From Rhyacophila brunnea (Eukaryota > Arthropoda > Insecta > Trichoptera > Rhyacophilidae), in NCBI GenBank assembly GCA_022495005.1, contig JAGYXB010001414.1, forward strand, positions 1,240,001 through 1,304,000: 64,000 nt of DNA, in the 5' to 3' direction. The notes below the pieces were generated by a model that saw only the letters and a list, made by a program, of their open reading frames with translations, was not told the origin of the DNA and did not search any database. How positions within the stretch are numbered: the first letter of the stretch is position 1; the number at the start of each line of letters is the position of its first letter. The translations under genes were made by a program, and so were the position numbers. This document shows positions 9,808 through 21,370 of the stretch, piece after piece.

Positions 9808-10700
9808 GTGTAATTACTAATGTTACCGTTTTACGATTTAACTGGACACTATCAAATTCGACGCTTGGTTTGGCGAATGTCGAATTACTCAGAACTTTTC
9901 CTATGTACACAGATGTAGAAAATAAACAGATGGAATCTCTTTATATCGAAATAGAATTAAATAGTTTGGCTGGGAATTTATCTCAATTCCAAGAATCTAC
10001 AGTTCTGAACACATGTTAGGTAAGTAATAGGCACTTAGGTAGGTAGGTACCTAAGTACCTATATTTTTTTTTCTAAAGGGACGAACGGTCCCACGACCGT
10101 GCCATACTAAAAGTTACCACATTTTCAATCGATCTATGTATGCATCGGACTTGCTTATGAATAAATCTTTTTCGCGCCGCCTCATCGACCTCCCCTGCAC
10201 CAACAATTAGTCATGTATGAATGCTAAAAACTGACAACATCTTCCAAGATTTCAGCATTTAATTAAGTGAAGAAAAAGTGGCCATGTCTTATTTCTAGCA
10301 AATAATTAGGTATGGTAGTACCTACCTATACTAAGGTAGGTACATCTATAAACAGTATTAACAGAATGGTGTAGGCAGGACCATTAGGTACCTACCTATA
10401 AGAGTTTCGTAGGTCCTGGGTACTTTTATTTCTATAGGCCTTGATATACTTAAAATATTTTCTTTTTTTTAATTAAAGTTTTATCGTTTGCACCTACATA
10501 CGTAAGTATTAAATACATTTGATTAATTATACAAAAATAATAAAAAAACACATCTCAACTTCTTCTGATACCTATAGTTTAGCTTTATATTGAACACATC
10601 GAAAATGCAACAATATGTTGGTAGGTACCTACCTACTTACCAACAGCCCACAAACTGTGTCTGTCTTTGTATCAGTGAAGATATATCTTAGCTTAAGGCG
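9808..10700. other. No gene; AT-rich with GTAGGTAC tracts
   Basis: Nothing recognisable as coding, RNA or TIR element. Several GTAGGTAC/TACCTAC units occur (for example 10018-10060, 10320-10345, 10620-10640). Confidence 0.5.
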
Positions 10701-11108
10701 ATACTTCAGTGAAACGGCAAATAATTTTCAACTATAGTCGCGACGAAATTTTGGATTCGCTGGCACTCGGAGAGCGAACGTCGAGGTGTGAATACGTCAA
10801 TTTGTTTCGTGATGGCGACGGGGGTATTAATTCTTAAATCGTGTAAAGATGACTAAAAACGTTACCCATTTACTTTAAAAAGAAAACATGTCAATGAATA
10901 TATTATCATTGTTACTAATAAATAGAACATACGTTAATATGTTCTATTAGTAACAATGATAATATATTCATTGATAAACAGAACATTAAATGGACGCATG
11001 TTGGATTTATATGACAAATTACATTTCGTTCGGCATGCGTCATTTGCACCTGCGACCCGCAATCCGCGCGTCGCCTAGCCACGATATTTTTAGACCATGC
11101 CTCAACTG
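10701..11108 (+). repeat. G1, copy of repeat family G
   Basis: Matches by eye 37021-37379 (same strand) and 46877-47259 (opposite strand). Shared words: acggcaaataattttcaac near the left, gatgactaaaaa in the centre, gacgcatgttg and tttttagaccatgcctca near the right. Outer ends carry atacttcagtga-like words in inverted orientation in the most complete copy (G3), suggesting a TIR MITE. No target duplication could be established. Confidence 0.7.
10892..10973. repeat. 82-bp near-perfect palindrome inside G1
   Basis: The arms caatgaatatattatcattg, continuing ttactaat, are repeated exactly in inverse orientation (28 bp perfect). A further 7-bp agaacat pairing lies beyond a 4-bp bulge, and the loop centres on acgtta. 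The sister copies G2 and G3 have only the left-arm sequence here, so the palindrome arose in G1 alone. Confidence 0.9.
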
Positions 11109-11139
11109 GCGTTTTAAATTAAAATCTAAATTCCGCAAC

Positions 11140-11528
11140 AGGTCACAGGGGTGGAGGCTGTTTTTTGGGAGTTGGACGTATGGAAAGGTTATGGGCCGAT
11201 CGTTTTCATGTTTGGAGACTCTTTGGGTAAAACTAACCTGTAACAGAGTGACTACGTATGTTTGTGTCGTGTACCTATTTTCCATCAGCGAGTGAATTTG
11301 AGACGTATCTAGGTACTTACCTATAGACTATTTATTGGAAACATATTATCTAACAGCATCTTAATTAGGGATAGAAAGATTATTGTAATGGGAGATTTTA
11401 ACCTGAGTTCAGCGCGCTGCAGTGAACGGGTCAAGCGCGAACTCGAATTTCTGTGTGCTCTTTTCGGATTCTCCCAAAGCAAGGATGTTCCTAAGTCTGT
11501 TAATGGATTTCTAGACAAAATTTTAATA
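11140..11528 (+). pseudogene. LINE endonuclease-domain fragment
   Basis: Reading frames give HRGGGCFLGVG, then FVSCTYFPSASEFE, and in another frame RKIIVMGDFNLSS followed by ELEFLCALFGFSQSKDVP and NGFLDKILIS before a stop at 11526-11528. The order RGGG.L...., .YFPP, GDFN, F....L.Q....P....LD is that of the APE-type endonuclease (EEP fold) of Jockey/CR1-like non-LTR elements; GDFN is the conserved catalytic/metal-site box. Stops, a frameshift and missing flanks make it a dead fragment. Confidence 0.7.
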
Positions 11529-11559
11529 TCAATTTAGCGAAGCGCCTATGTCACCAATC

Positions 11560-11955
11560 CATGGCCCCCACATCCTGAAGCGGGCCCCCAGGCTAGGTCC
11601 TTTGGCGGCCCCCTACCTATCGCTAAAGATAAAGGCAGTGTGACGCTCTACAGTAGCGTTTTCCAAAAAATGGTGTACGCGGTAAAATTAATGTGTTTTA
11701 GTGTATTTTTTATATTTGAATTAGGGAGTTGTCAAGTATCGATACACGATTAAACATTGTATCGTACAACCACATAATTTAAAATAATAATAATATTGAA
11801 GATAAATAGCGCCGCAGGCGACTTTTTTTTACTATTCGAGAGAATTTGTAATGTGTGTTTAAATCACTTATCTGGTCGATTCGCCACGCCAGGCCCTTCC
11901 TGAGCCCGGGCCCCCAGGCTAGAGCCCTGTCAGCTCCACCTTTGTGGGGGCCATG
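11560..11955 (+). mobile_element. A3, 396-bp family A MITE
   Basis: Starts catggcccccacatcctgaa, ends gtgggggccatg. The 8-bp target duplication caccaatc is perfect (11552-11559, 11956-11963). One of the best preserved copies. It has GTAC at 11675-11678 where A1 has GTAGGTAC. Confidence 0.95.
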
Positions 11956-11963
11956 CACCAATC

Positions 11964-12267
11964 GTATGAGAAGATGCGGATCACCTAACTTTATTTTTTT
12001 TACACGAGTTTCGTCCAATTGGCCTTCAAATGAGTGACATTCCTTCACACAGAACAAATCTGCAGAGGGGGTAGAAGTTTCGACTTCATATACCTAGGTA
12101 CTTTATTCATTAATGGGTGAGGGTGGAGTGAGTTGTATGAATTATTTTGTGACGTACCTAAATGACGCGGTAGGTACTGACACGTCCTCATAATTCCGGT
12201 TTTATACCGGAAGTATCTACTTATTAATCTTTTAAGAGGCCTAATCATGCCCATTATTCATGTAGTC
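11964..12267. other. No gene seen
   Basis: Short spacer between A3 and hAT-S3. No motif or repeat family recognised. Confidence 0.5.
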
Positions 12268-13458
12268 CAGTGGTCGGCAAACAGCGGCCCGTGAGCCACA
12301 TGTGGCTCTTTGGCCCCTTAAGTGTATCTCTGCCACAAATGACCACGTACGGGCTAAAATAGTGATAGATAGAACATTCAAAATGTCTTCGAATATAACC
12401 AACCAGCAAGTCGAAGATCTTAAATTGGTTTCAGCTTTATCAATAGCAGTTAACGAGTCTTGTGACATAAATGATACAGCACAAGTTTCACGTTTTGTAC
12501 GATTTATTCCATCTACAGGTCCTAAAGAAGAACTTGTAGGATTATTGCCACTCAAGTGTCAAACACGTAGAGAGGATATTGCAAATGCTATAATTGAGTG
12601 TATGGAAAAACAAAAACATCATATTCCACTCGATAAAATTGTGTCAATTTCAACAAATAACAACAGCAACAGTTAAGTATGACCGGCGTAAGAAAAGGGG
12701 TTGTTGCTATTTTGAAAGAAAAAAAAATCACGAGATACTTGCTTACCATGGCATCATTCGTCAAGAAGAGCTTTGTGCGCAGACATTTGCAAAGTTATGG
12801 AATTGGTGATTAAGATTATCAACACTATTAATTATTATGGATAAAGCTTATGGATAAAGAATTGTGGAGCTCTAAATTTGAACATCTCTGTGCTGATATG
12901 GACATATTGGAGAAAAACAAATGTTAACATGTTTCACAGCACAAGTTTAGTAGTCTGCTTTGAAAGACCTGGAGAAGGAAGACATGATGATTTTTAATAC
13001 CTGGAATAGTATTCCTGACTCATATTATCAGTTGAAAAAACTAGCGTCTGCTGTTCTTTCCCTTTCTGGTTCTACATATTCATGTGAACAATCTTTTTCA
13101 AGCATGAACCTTATCAAGAGTAAATTGAGCAGTCGTCTTATTGATGAGAACCTGGAATAGTGCCTAAAATTAAAAACAACAACATACAATCCTGACTTAC
13201 CCAAACTTTTCAAGGAGATGCAAGGCCATTGCTCACATTAAGTGTTTGTCAGTCATTGTCATGATTTAATTTTATGGATACCTTACTTACAATTTCATTT
13301 TCATCAATAAATAAGATCGTTAAATGATATCACGTTAACAGTTTACCTACCTATATAGTTTAAGTTTAAGAAATTTGGCTCTCAAAAGAAATCTCAATCG
13401 TTGTAGGTACCTACTGTTGATATTTGGCTCTGTTCACTAATGAGTTTGCCGACCACTG
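12268..13458 (+). mobile_element. hAT-S3, 1.19-kb hAT with transposase remains
   Basis: TIRs cagtggtcggcaaacagcgg and gtttgccgaccactg. The 8-bp target duplication atgtagtc is perfect (12260-12267, 13459-13466). The left subterminal region tgtggctctttggcccctta is shared with S1, S2 and S4. It contains broken transposase coding sequence. Confidence 0.95.
12383..13250 (+). pseudogene. hAT-S3 transposase (BED/GTF2IRD2-like), broken
   Basis: The first open part (12383-12676) reads LVSALSIAVNESCDINDTAQ, then VRFIPSTGPKEELVGLLPL and HHIPLDKIVSIST. This matches the RNase-H-fold start of hAT transposases related to GTF2IRD2/ZBED5 (LALDES.D..DTAQ...F.RG......EEL..L.). The first acidic residue of the usual DES motif is N here (NESCD), whereas hAT-S4 keeps DESCD. 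After a frameshift comes MTGVRKGVVAIL text. After a large deletion comes the C-terminal dimerisation domain (SGSTYSCEQSFSSMNLIKSK, SSRLIDENLE) at 12960-13160. No BED finger is retained. Not functional. Confidence 0.85.
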
Positions 13459-13466
13459 ATGTAGTC

Positions 13467-15487
13467 AATAAAAAAAGGTTTAGCAAAACACTCGATCTTA
13501 CCTATTCATTTGGTTAACCAGCAGGATTTTATGACAGATCGCGACTTGAAAACTACAAGGTTCTAAGTGTCGATTTTTGGCCAAACTAAAGTAATAATGA
13601 GGCAGTCTTCCAAGTCACATTATCTACATACTATATCAATATGAGGTCGATATTTCTTATATTTTTTCATTAAACCCCAATACTAACGAGTTCTATGTGC
13701 ACTTTACAGAATATCTGTGGTACTATAGAGCTCTACCATAATCTAAAAAGATCCGTACTTCTACAAAGTTCTATGTGCTTTGACATTTCGTGGTTGTGAA
13801 TACATTAAAAGTTGTTAAAATGGTTTTAATTGCAATATGAAGAGTTAAATCCTGTTGTTTTGTATTTAAAATTTATTATTAGGACTTCATGAAGTATACT
13901 TAACTAGAAACCACGAGTATTTACATAAACTACTATAACTACAAGATACATAACCTCAAAAAAATGTTTCGTGATATTTGATATCAACAGTAAATTGTGA
14001 ACTCACTAATAGATGAATATAATATTATGAAACGTAAGTAAGGTTTAATTATAATATCGTTATTTTTTAAAATTTCGTTACAAACGACGTTACAGTTACA
14101 TTTTCACGAACCACCTCGAATACCTACATAATTGATTATTTTAATAATGTGAATGTCGAACGAACATTGTACACTTTATTCTTTAACCTTTTGTTAATAA
14201 TATGTCTAAATATTGAGAGTATTTTAAGGCTATTTCATTCATTGATTTAAGGTTTTGGTTTAAAAGTCTTCCTGGAAGTGATATAAATGTTTGAGATGTT
14301 TGAAATCTCAGTAGATGAGGTGAAAAAATGGTTATGTTGTATTCTAAAACCCTTATTCCTGAGAATTCCCACACTATAGAGATTTAGTATATTAATTATA
14401 CAATAAGACATAGACATTTTCAATGATGTACTTTGCATTTTATTTTTGAAACTGTATTTTTCTGTATAAAATTGTATATTTTTCGTTCTCAAAAATTATA
14501 TTTTTCTGTATTAAATTGTACTTAAGTAGGTATGTTTTGATTTTTTTTTTGTTATTATTATTGTTATTATATATATATTTCTTTTTCTATATTCTCTTCT
14601 CTCTTGTGAGGGTAATGTTTGACTTATAATGTAAATCTCATGTTGTGTACGTCTTGAATTTAGATTTGTTATGTCCACAATGTTTTGTATTCATAAATAA
14701 ATAAATAAATATCATTATGATGTTATGATGGATCTAAAAGATATGCCTCTTGCTGGCTTGAAGTTTATTCTAAAACTGAGGCGAATAATTTAATAGAAGA
14801 ATTTTTACACAACATTCCCTCAGCCATTAGTAACAACAATCTTGTATACACAATTACAATAAATGTATCTGATGTATATGAAGACAATAAGTCAATTGAA
14901 ATTGAACAATAAACATTGGGCTTGTTGCATCAACAATAGTTTTGTATTTTTATTAAATTATATTTTCAACATAATTTTCATTTTAAAATGGTATTAAACA
15001 AAAATTACAAAAAAATATTTAAGTTTTTCCGAATTTCCCATTTTCACAACAATTTCCATACATTTTCTCCGGAAAAAAATATTATATTAGATAACATTCA
15101 AGAATTTTATTTATTTTAACATGAAAAATGAAACTATGTGTCCTGAATTACCAGGATTTCCATACAAATTTCAGTTAGAACCTTGTAGTAAAGGCGATGT
15201 GTTTGAGTTTCAGGTATAAAAAGTTCTAACTGGATTTATGATAAATAAAATTAACCATTAAAAACTAGTTTTAACGTAGTTTTATTGATAGTTACAACAT
15301 AACAGTACCATAACTAATATATTCAATCAAAAAAATAATTGAAAACATTCACAATTAACAAAATACAAGCGTTCAAAACTTCAACAGCCCATAACTTTTT
15401 TGCTGCAGTTGTTCACTTAGAACCCTTAGAAAGAAGAGTTCTCGGGTCGCGAGATGTAAATTTTCAAATCAATAGTTTTAAGTATAA
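13467..15487. other. Unassigned 2-kb block with repeated GGTTCTAA(G/C)TG words
   Basis: No host gene seen. Words of the type acaaggttctaa(g/c)tg or aagttctatgtg occur near both ends and on both strands (13556, 13689, 13758, 15180 reverse, 15218, 15415 reverse), suggesting a further non-autonomous element. An (AAAT)n run at about 14692-14711 after a 3'-UTR-like stretch looks like a LINE tail. No clear TIRs or target duplication. Confidence 0.35.
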
Positions 15488-15489
15488 TA

Positions 15490-16776
15490 CGAGGGTGGGT
15501 CAATAAGTCCTTAGAAAAGCCGACAGGTGGCGCGACTAGTACTGTAAGCGGTTTGTTTTCATGCAGCGGCACTACCGATTCAGTATGCTGCGAAGTTTCA
15601 ATCAGATTGGTCGGGTTGTTGTTTTTTATTTTCGTACATTTAAAAAAAAAATTTGCTTGTTTACAAAATGGAGAAAATTGAGTTTAGAGCTGTTATTAAA
15701 CATTTTAATATAAAAGGGTTAACAGCAAAGGAAATAAAAAATGAGTTGGATTTAGTTCACGGCATATCTGCTCCTTCACTTGCAACTATTTATAACTGGT
15801 TAAATGAATTTAAACGTGGTCGTACATCAACAAAGGATGAACCACGCTCAGGACGTCCTGTAGAGGTGACTACACCAGAAATGATCAATAAAATCCACGA
15901 TATGGTGTTAAGTGACCGAAGATTAAAGTTGAGTGAGATAATTGAGGTTACAGGGATCTCAAAAGGTAGCGTCATTTCTATTTTACATGACAAATTGGGC
16001 ATGAAAAAATTTCTGCAAGATGGGTGCCGCGTTTGCTCACAGTCGACAATAAACGCAATAGGGTGGTGGCCTCTAAAGCCCTGTTGTCGCTCATGCAACG
16101 CAATCCGGATGAATTTTTCGTCGCTTTGTGACTGTAGATGAAACATGGATACACCACTATACTCCCGAGACGAAAGAACAGTCAAAGCAGTGGATTGCGA
16201 AAGGCGAACCATGTCCAAAGAAGGCGAAAACCGTAAAATCAGCTGGTAAGGTTATGGCTACTGTATTTTGGGATGCACGTGGAATTATTTTCGTTGACTA
16301 TTTGGAAAAAGGAAAAACAATAACAGGGGATTATTATGCATCTTTATTGGACCAGCTAAAAAACAAAATTGAAGAAAAACGGCCTCATTTAAACAGGAAA
16401 AAAATCCTCTTTCATCAGGACAATGCCCGTGTTCACGTTTACGATCAATGGCTAAAATTGAAGAATTGAAGTTCGAATTGGTCGACCACCCACCGTATTC
16501 GCCAGATTTAGCCCCCAGTGACTTTTTCCTTTTCCCAAACTTAAAAAAATGGCTAAGTGGACAACGTTTTTTTTCAAATGAAGAAGTCATCGATCGGACA
16601 AATGCTTATTTTGAGGACCTTCCGAAAACTTATTTTTCTGACGGTTTAAAAAAAATTGAGAAACGTCTAACCAAGTGTATTGAGCTCCAAGGAGATTATG
16701 TTGAGAAATAAAAAAAAAATACAAAAATAAAAACTGTTTTAATGCTTTTTTCTAAGGAATTATTGACCCACCCTCG
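15490..16776 (+). mobile_element. Mariner copy 1 (irritans-like)
   Basis: TIRs begin cgagggtgggtcaataag on both sides, about 29 of 31 bp matching. TA flanks both ends (15488-15489, 16777-16778). The 1287-bp length is normal for mariner. It is nearly identical to mariner copy 2 across the whole element, indicating recent arrival of both. Confidence 0.97.
15668..16711 (+). pseudogene. Mariner transposase, three frameshifts
   Basis: The start ATG is at 15668 (MEKIEFRAVIKHFNIKG). The N-terminal HTH pair is intact (TIYNWLNEFKRGRTSTKDEP). Compared with copy 2 there are three deletions: 1 bp near 16008, 1 bp in a T run near 16113, and 4 bp near 16438 (acat missing). All three DD34D acidic residues are still encoded in their own frames: VTVDETWIHHYTPE, LFHQDNARVH, and YSPDLAPSDFFLFPN. 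The enzyme would cut and paste the element at TA. This copy cannot make it. Confidence 0.95.
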
Positions 16777-16778
16777 TA

Positions 16779-18380
16779 TTAACTTTTTGTAAGTAGGTAG
16801 GTACTTAACATTGTAGGGTAAATATTATGTAGTAGTCATAGCACGTAAGAATTGTAATTATAATGATAGTATGTTAGGGAAGAATGTGGTTGTGCCGAAT
16901 AAAAGAGACGAAAGCCAAAGGATTTGACTATTAAGGAGTGTAAAAAAAGATGACAACACTGCTCGAGAAAAAAATCAGTCTGGGTCCGCCATCTAAAAAG
17001 TAAACATCGACCGCACGACTCTCATTAAGGGCCCACATGCGCCAAGTAGGTCAAAATAGAGATTTTATGGTATTTTCAGAGCATAATCCTGAACATTCCT
17101 TAAACGTTGTAGATAATCTATTTATATAATTTTGAAGCCTTATTATCCTTTATATTTATTTTAAACATTTGATGACTGCATAAAGTATTTTTATTACTTA
17201 GGTACATAAAATAGTATTCTTTTAAACCTCTCGATTTAATGTTTAGAATATAGTAATATTTCAGTACTACATCCATGTGCAGTGGTGTTAAGATTTTTTA
17301 GGTTTATTAATTTTTTAACGCATTTATAAAACCATTAGTAAAATTGTTGTTAACTATATAAGTAAGTACCTATAGTGAAATATTTACCATAAAAAAATAT
17401 AGGTATTTATAATCTTTGTGACCCCAAATTTGACAAGAATTAGGCATTTCATTATTCAACAAATGGGCACGATTAACACATTTGAAGATAATTCTAAAGA
17501 TATTGATAATAAATTATGTCTTTGACCATTCAAATGTAATAAAACATCCTACGAATACCTAATGATTGTTTTATAATAATTATTGACCTAAGAATTAGGT
17601 AGTATTTTTTCACGCAGGTAGATACCTATCTACCTAATAAGTAGATACCTCATACTACTCAGATACTCAGGTTCTACATACTTCCCGAAATAAAGTTTTT
17701 GGGTTCATATCAACGTAGAGCGCTACCAGTGGCGAGCGGTCCATATATTTAGATGTGTTTCTACATGCCCAGAGATGGGTAGGTACTCGATAACATGGTA
17801 GGTAGGTACTTATGCAATAATAGGTAGGTATAATACCTATAAGTACCTTTGTAAGTAGGTAGTACATCCCTATATTTAGAAGATTTCCTTCCAGATATTG
17901 CCTCAAGATTTTCGCCGTGAATCTATTCTATTTTGTTTCAATCTTAGTTAGGCACGTGAGATATCTATCTAGGTATTAGGAAGGTCTGGGTATAAGTAAT
18001 ATATACAAAGTTCTAAATATCCACTTTATAATAACTAAGTAGGTAGCTACATACCCACCTATAGGTACCTTCTTAGGAATCCTAGAATTTAGCCAAATTT
18101 TATTTGCAACAAACACTCAGCCTCACACTGCGCACGCCACTGTGTGGATTATATTAGCTTGAGATAATTTTGACTGTCTTATGATTGATGATCCGTAATT
18201 CGCATAGTGGAAAGAAGAAGAAAAAAAGACGTTTAGGATTAAATTTAGATCCATACTTATAGGTCTACGTTTATCAAAAATCAAACCTAAGTGTGTTTTT
18301 ATAATTATCTGGTAAGTAATCTAATAAACATGACATTGTCATCAAATAGACTAAAAATTCGAAACCCTCTTGTCGACATA
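16779..18380. other. No gene; AT-rich
   Basis: No coding signature, RNA gene or TIR element recognised. GGTA/TACC tracts cluster at 17615-17650, 17780-17860 and 18030-18070. Confidence 0.5.
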
Positions 18381-18465
18381 CAAAACTTCAATGTTCGCCC
18401 CTGGCATAGACGAAAAAGATTGTAAATTCAAAATCATCAAAATAAAACAATGTAAAAATAACACA

Positions 18466-18605
18466 ATATCTCTGCCGAAAGCGCCTGCTGCACGTGACGT
18501 ATTTTGATTGACGGCGTGTTGGCGAGGGGAGGCAGACAGTCAGGGGTAAGACGGAGGGGGTGAAGGCGAGGGCGGACACCGGCTGTCTGCGCGTCAACAA
18601 AACAG
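18466..18605. promoter_or_regulatory. GC/CpG-rich patch, possible promoter
   Basis: A locally GC-rich, CpG-containing 140 bp in AT-rich surroundings, with an E-box/CRE-like run cacgtgacgt at about 18491 and purine-rich gcgaggggaggcag. No transcript start or linked gene can be shown; it might equally be an old insert. Confidence 0.2.
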
Positions 18606-18619
18606 CTAATGGCTGCAGC

Positions 18620-19595
18620 CCTTCGGAAACATTAACGCGATAATTATTAATTGGAAAATGGCTTAATCAATAATTAAAATATTAGAGGTAGGTACCTACC
18701 CATTGTCCTAGTAACACCCATCAATATTTATGGAATAATGCCAAATTATTATAAATATCATTTTTCTTCTTTCCGTGTCATCTCTTAACCCTAACCTAAC
18801 GAATGACGGCCACCATCAGGGTGATCTTTGCTTTATCTTATGATACCCGGGACAGTTTGGTGGAACTGCGCTCATACCAATCACGGAGGTTTTTAACCCA
18901 CGAAATGCTGCGTCGCAATTTTCTCCTCTCATAATGTGGCCAATGTGTGTATCTTTCTTTTTTCTGATTTTGATACCTACCTAATATGCAGAACTTCTCA
19001 GTCGTATCCAATTCGATTGAGAAACAGCGGTGGGCTTAGGGATGTGTAGGCCCAATGCACTGACTGATTCTGGGACCCCCGCTATAAAAAATGAAAACCT
19101 CAGATTCGAACTTCTTAGCTATTAGGTAGGTTAGATACCTGTATCTAACTAAAAATAATGATTTTAAAGATGATTATGAAAGATATTAGTAGATATATTT
19201 AACTGATGACAGATTACCTAGGTAGGTACCTGCCTAGGTACCTACTTAGCTATATGTACCTATAATATGTAATATAATACCAATATTGAATTTTTTGAGC
19301 AGTAGGTTCTTATCTACCTACGTACCTATCTGTTTGATTGTTCATTTTATCGGCCACTTTGATTTTTTAGTTAGGTACAGAGATTTTGTTATCCTACTTA
19401 TATTATAGTACCTACTCAAATTATGAGAATAATGCATATTTTTATAAATTAGGTAATAATTGTAGGCAGGCACCTACCTACCTACGTCTAGTTTGAACCA
19501 CTGTTTCGATGGTTCTTTTTAAATCCTCTAACAAATCGATCGCGTCATCTGCGTTAAAAAAAAGTTGAGAACGTTAAGATTACATTTACCGGTCG
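18620..19595. other. No gene; GTAGGTAC-rich
   Basis: No coding or RNA signature. Dense GTAGGTACC tracts at 18685-18705 and 19215-19260. Confidence 0.5.
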
Positions 19596-19599
19596 GTCC

Positions 19600-19805
19600 A
19601 AAGAACTTTGAGGATACGTATATGCAGCCACATCTTGAAAGGCTCAACTCTCCGTATCATCTTATGGTTTAGCGTCCATACCATAGAAAAGTATTGAGAG
19701 AACGTAACAGCGAACCATACGTAGTCTTAGATCTGTCTCGATTGCTAAGGAGGCGTCTCATATTGAGAAAGGCAATCCTTGCTATCTCATTTCCTGTTTA
19801 TCGTT
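19600..19805 (-). pseudogene. LINE ORF2 fragment (RT C-terminal side)
   Basis: Minus-strand frames read NEIARIAFLNMRRLLSNRDR, then RLRMVRCYVLSILFYGMDAK, followed by a degraded aromatic stretch. This corresponds to the segment just before the FEMW..RR region seen at 1140-1325 (I..AR.AF..M...L..RD......R..VRCYV.S.LLYG.E.W). Frameshifts and stops throughout. It belongs to the same LINE group as the other minus-strand fragments. Confidence 0.6.
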
Positions 19806-20122
19806 AGCCCAGCTATAAATTGGTACAGGTAGGTAGAGGCAGTGGCGCACCCAGGGGGGGGGGCAGGGGGCCCTGGCACCCCCCAAGATATGAAAATCAT
19901 CAGAATGATTTTACCCATTGAAATATAAAGCCAATAAACTATACATTGGGCTTAGACAAATAACACGCCAAAAAATGATTTGTAATTCTCCAGCACCCTT
20001 TTTAGAAAAATGTCTTAGATTTTAATTTCGAAACACTAATGTCGGGTTTTTTTAGAAACCCGTTCCCTAATGAACTGTCAAAAAATTCTCGGTGTCCACC
20101 CGAATTCCAGAGTGGTGTATGT

Positions 20123-20510
20123 CATGGCTGGAGAGGGCTGACAGAGCTCTAGCCTGGGGGCCCGGCGTGTCGCGTTGACCAGGTAAGTGAGATAGACACA
20201 CATCATAAATTAGCTTTAATAGTAAAAAAAGTCGCCTGTGGCGCTATTATACTTCATGACCATGAACATTTTAAATTACTTATATAATTGTCCAATATAT
20301 TTTCTGATTATTATGTGTCGACAGCCCCAGTAGATGCTTAAAGTAGATGTATTGAAAATCGCCAATAATTCACTGTACCCTCAATTTGACCTAAAACACA
20401 ATTTGAAAAACGTTAATGTAGTGTTTCACACTGCCTTTAATCTAAGCGGTGGATAGCGGGCCCGTCAAATACCCTAGCCTGAGGGCCCGTTTCAGGATGT
20501 GAGGGCCATG
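20123..20510 (-). mobile_element. A4, family A MITE inside B3
   Basis: Ends catggctggagagggctgac and gatgtgagggccatg, with flanking 8-mers gtgtatgt and gtgtaggt (7 of 8). Orthologous to A2. It contains one uninterrupted ggctaggg (reverse strand, about 20471-20480) where A2 carries hAT-S2 between two copies. Confidence 0.9.
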
Positions 20511-21370
20511 GTGTAGGTACACCGAGTGCTATAGACAAAAGACCGATAAACGAGATATTAGGCTGTGTTGTGTTGAGTAGGTTGTGTATAAGTTAAATGC
20601 AATAATACTTTTTTTTGTCCATTTTCAATTAATATTTTGGAACCTCAATATTACAAAACCAAAAATCTACGATAAACATTCGGCGAAAAGAACGACTACA
20701 CCCACTACAGTCAGTCGGTGGTGGTGTAAATCAAAAAAACATTTTTTTTCGGTGGAATTCGGCATACATATTGTAGCTCTCTAGACCAGTGTTCCCCAAA
20801 CTTTCTACATCTGTGTACCCCTTCTATAATTCTCGTAACACTGAGTACCCCTCGTCAAAGAAAAATGCATATAAGTACTTTAATAACAATCAAAATATAT
20901 TTATATTTTCCTTTTATAGTACATAAATAAAATAATAATAAATGAAAAATAAATTCATTCATAATAAATTATAAATAAAAGTTATATTATAAAGAATAAC
21001 ATTCATTATAATCAATGAGAAGGATGAAATTGTTTATGTTGATACGACAGATCATCGTAATTTGGTTCCCTGGTTATTAATTTTAATCTGAGATGCGGCT
21101 CCACACCATGAAGTTGGAAAAGGCAAGATGTATTTCAGGAATTTCTCTGTTAAAACTGGATAAGTACACATGTTGCATTTGCAACCTAAATGATGTTTAA
21201 GTACACTCCTTATATTTATTTTGCAAGAATCCGTCTGAAGCTAATAATTCCAACAATTGCTCTTTTTCAGCATGCAATAAACCATGGCATGGGATGTTGT
21301 ATTAATGCTTGTTGCACCAAGCGCAGCCATAGCCCGATGCAGCGCGTATCCCCACCAAACTCTTCCCGTA

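Noticed and set aside
12302..12382. Earlier start codon for the hAT-S3 transposase
   Set aside because: The upstream part is the conserved terminal/subterminal non-coding sequence shared by S1, S2 and S4.
15790..16218. 142-codon minus-strand ORF (and the similar one at 43437-43751)
   Set aside because: Antisense shadow of the mariner transposase in both copies.
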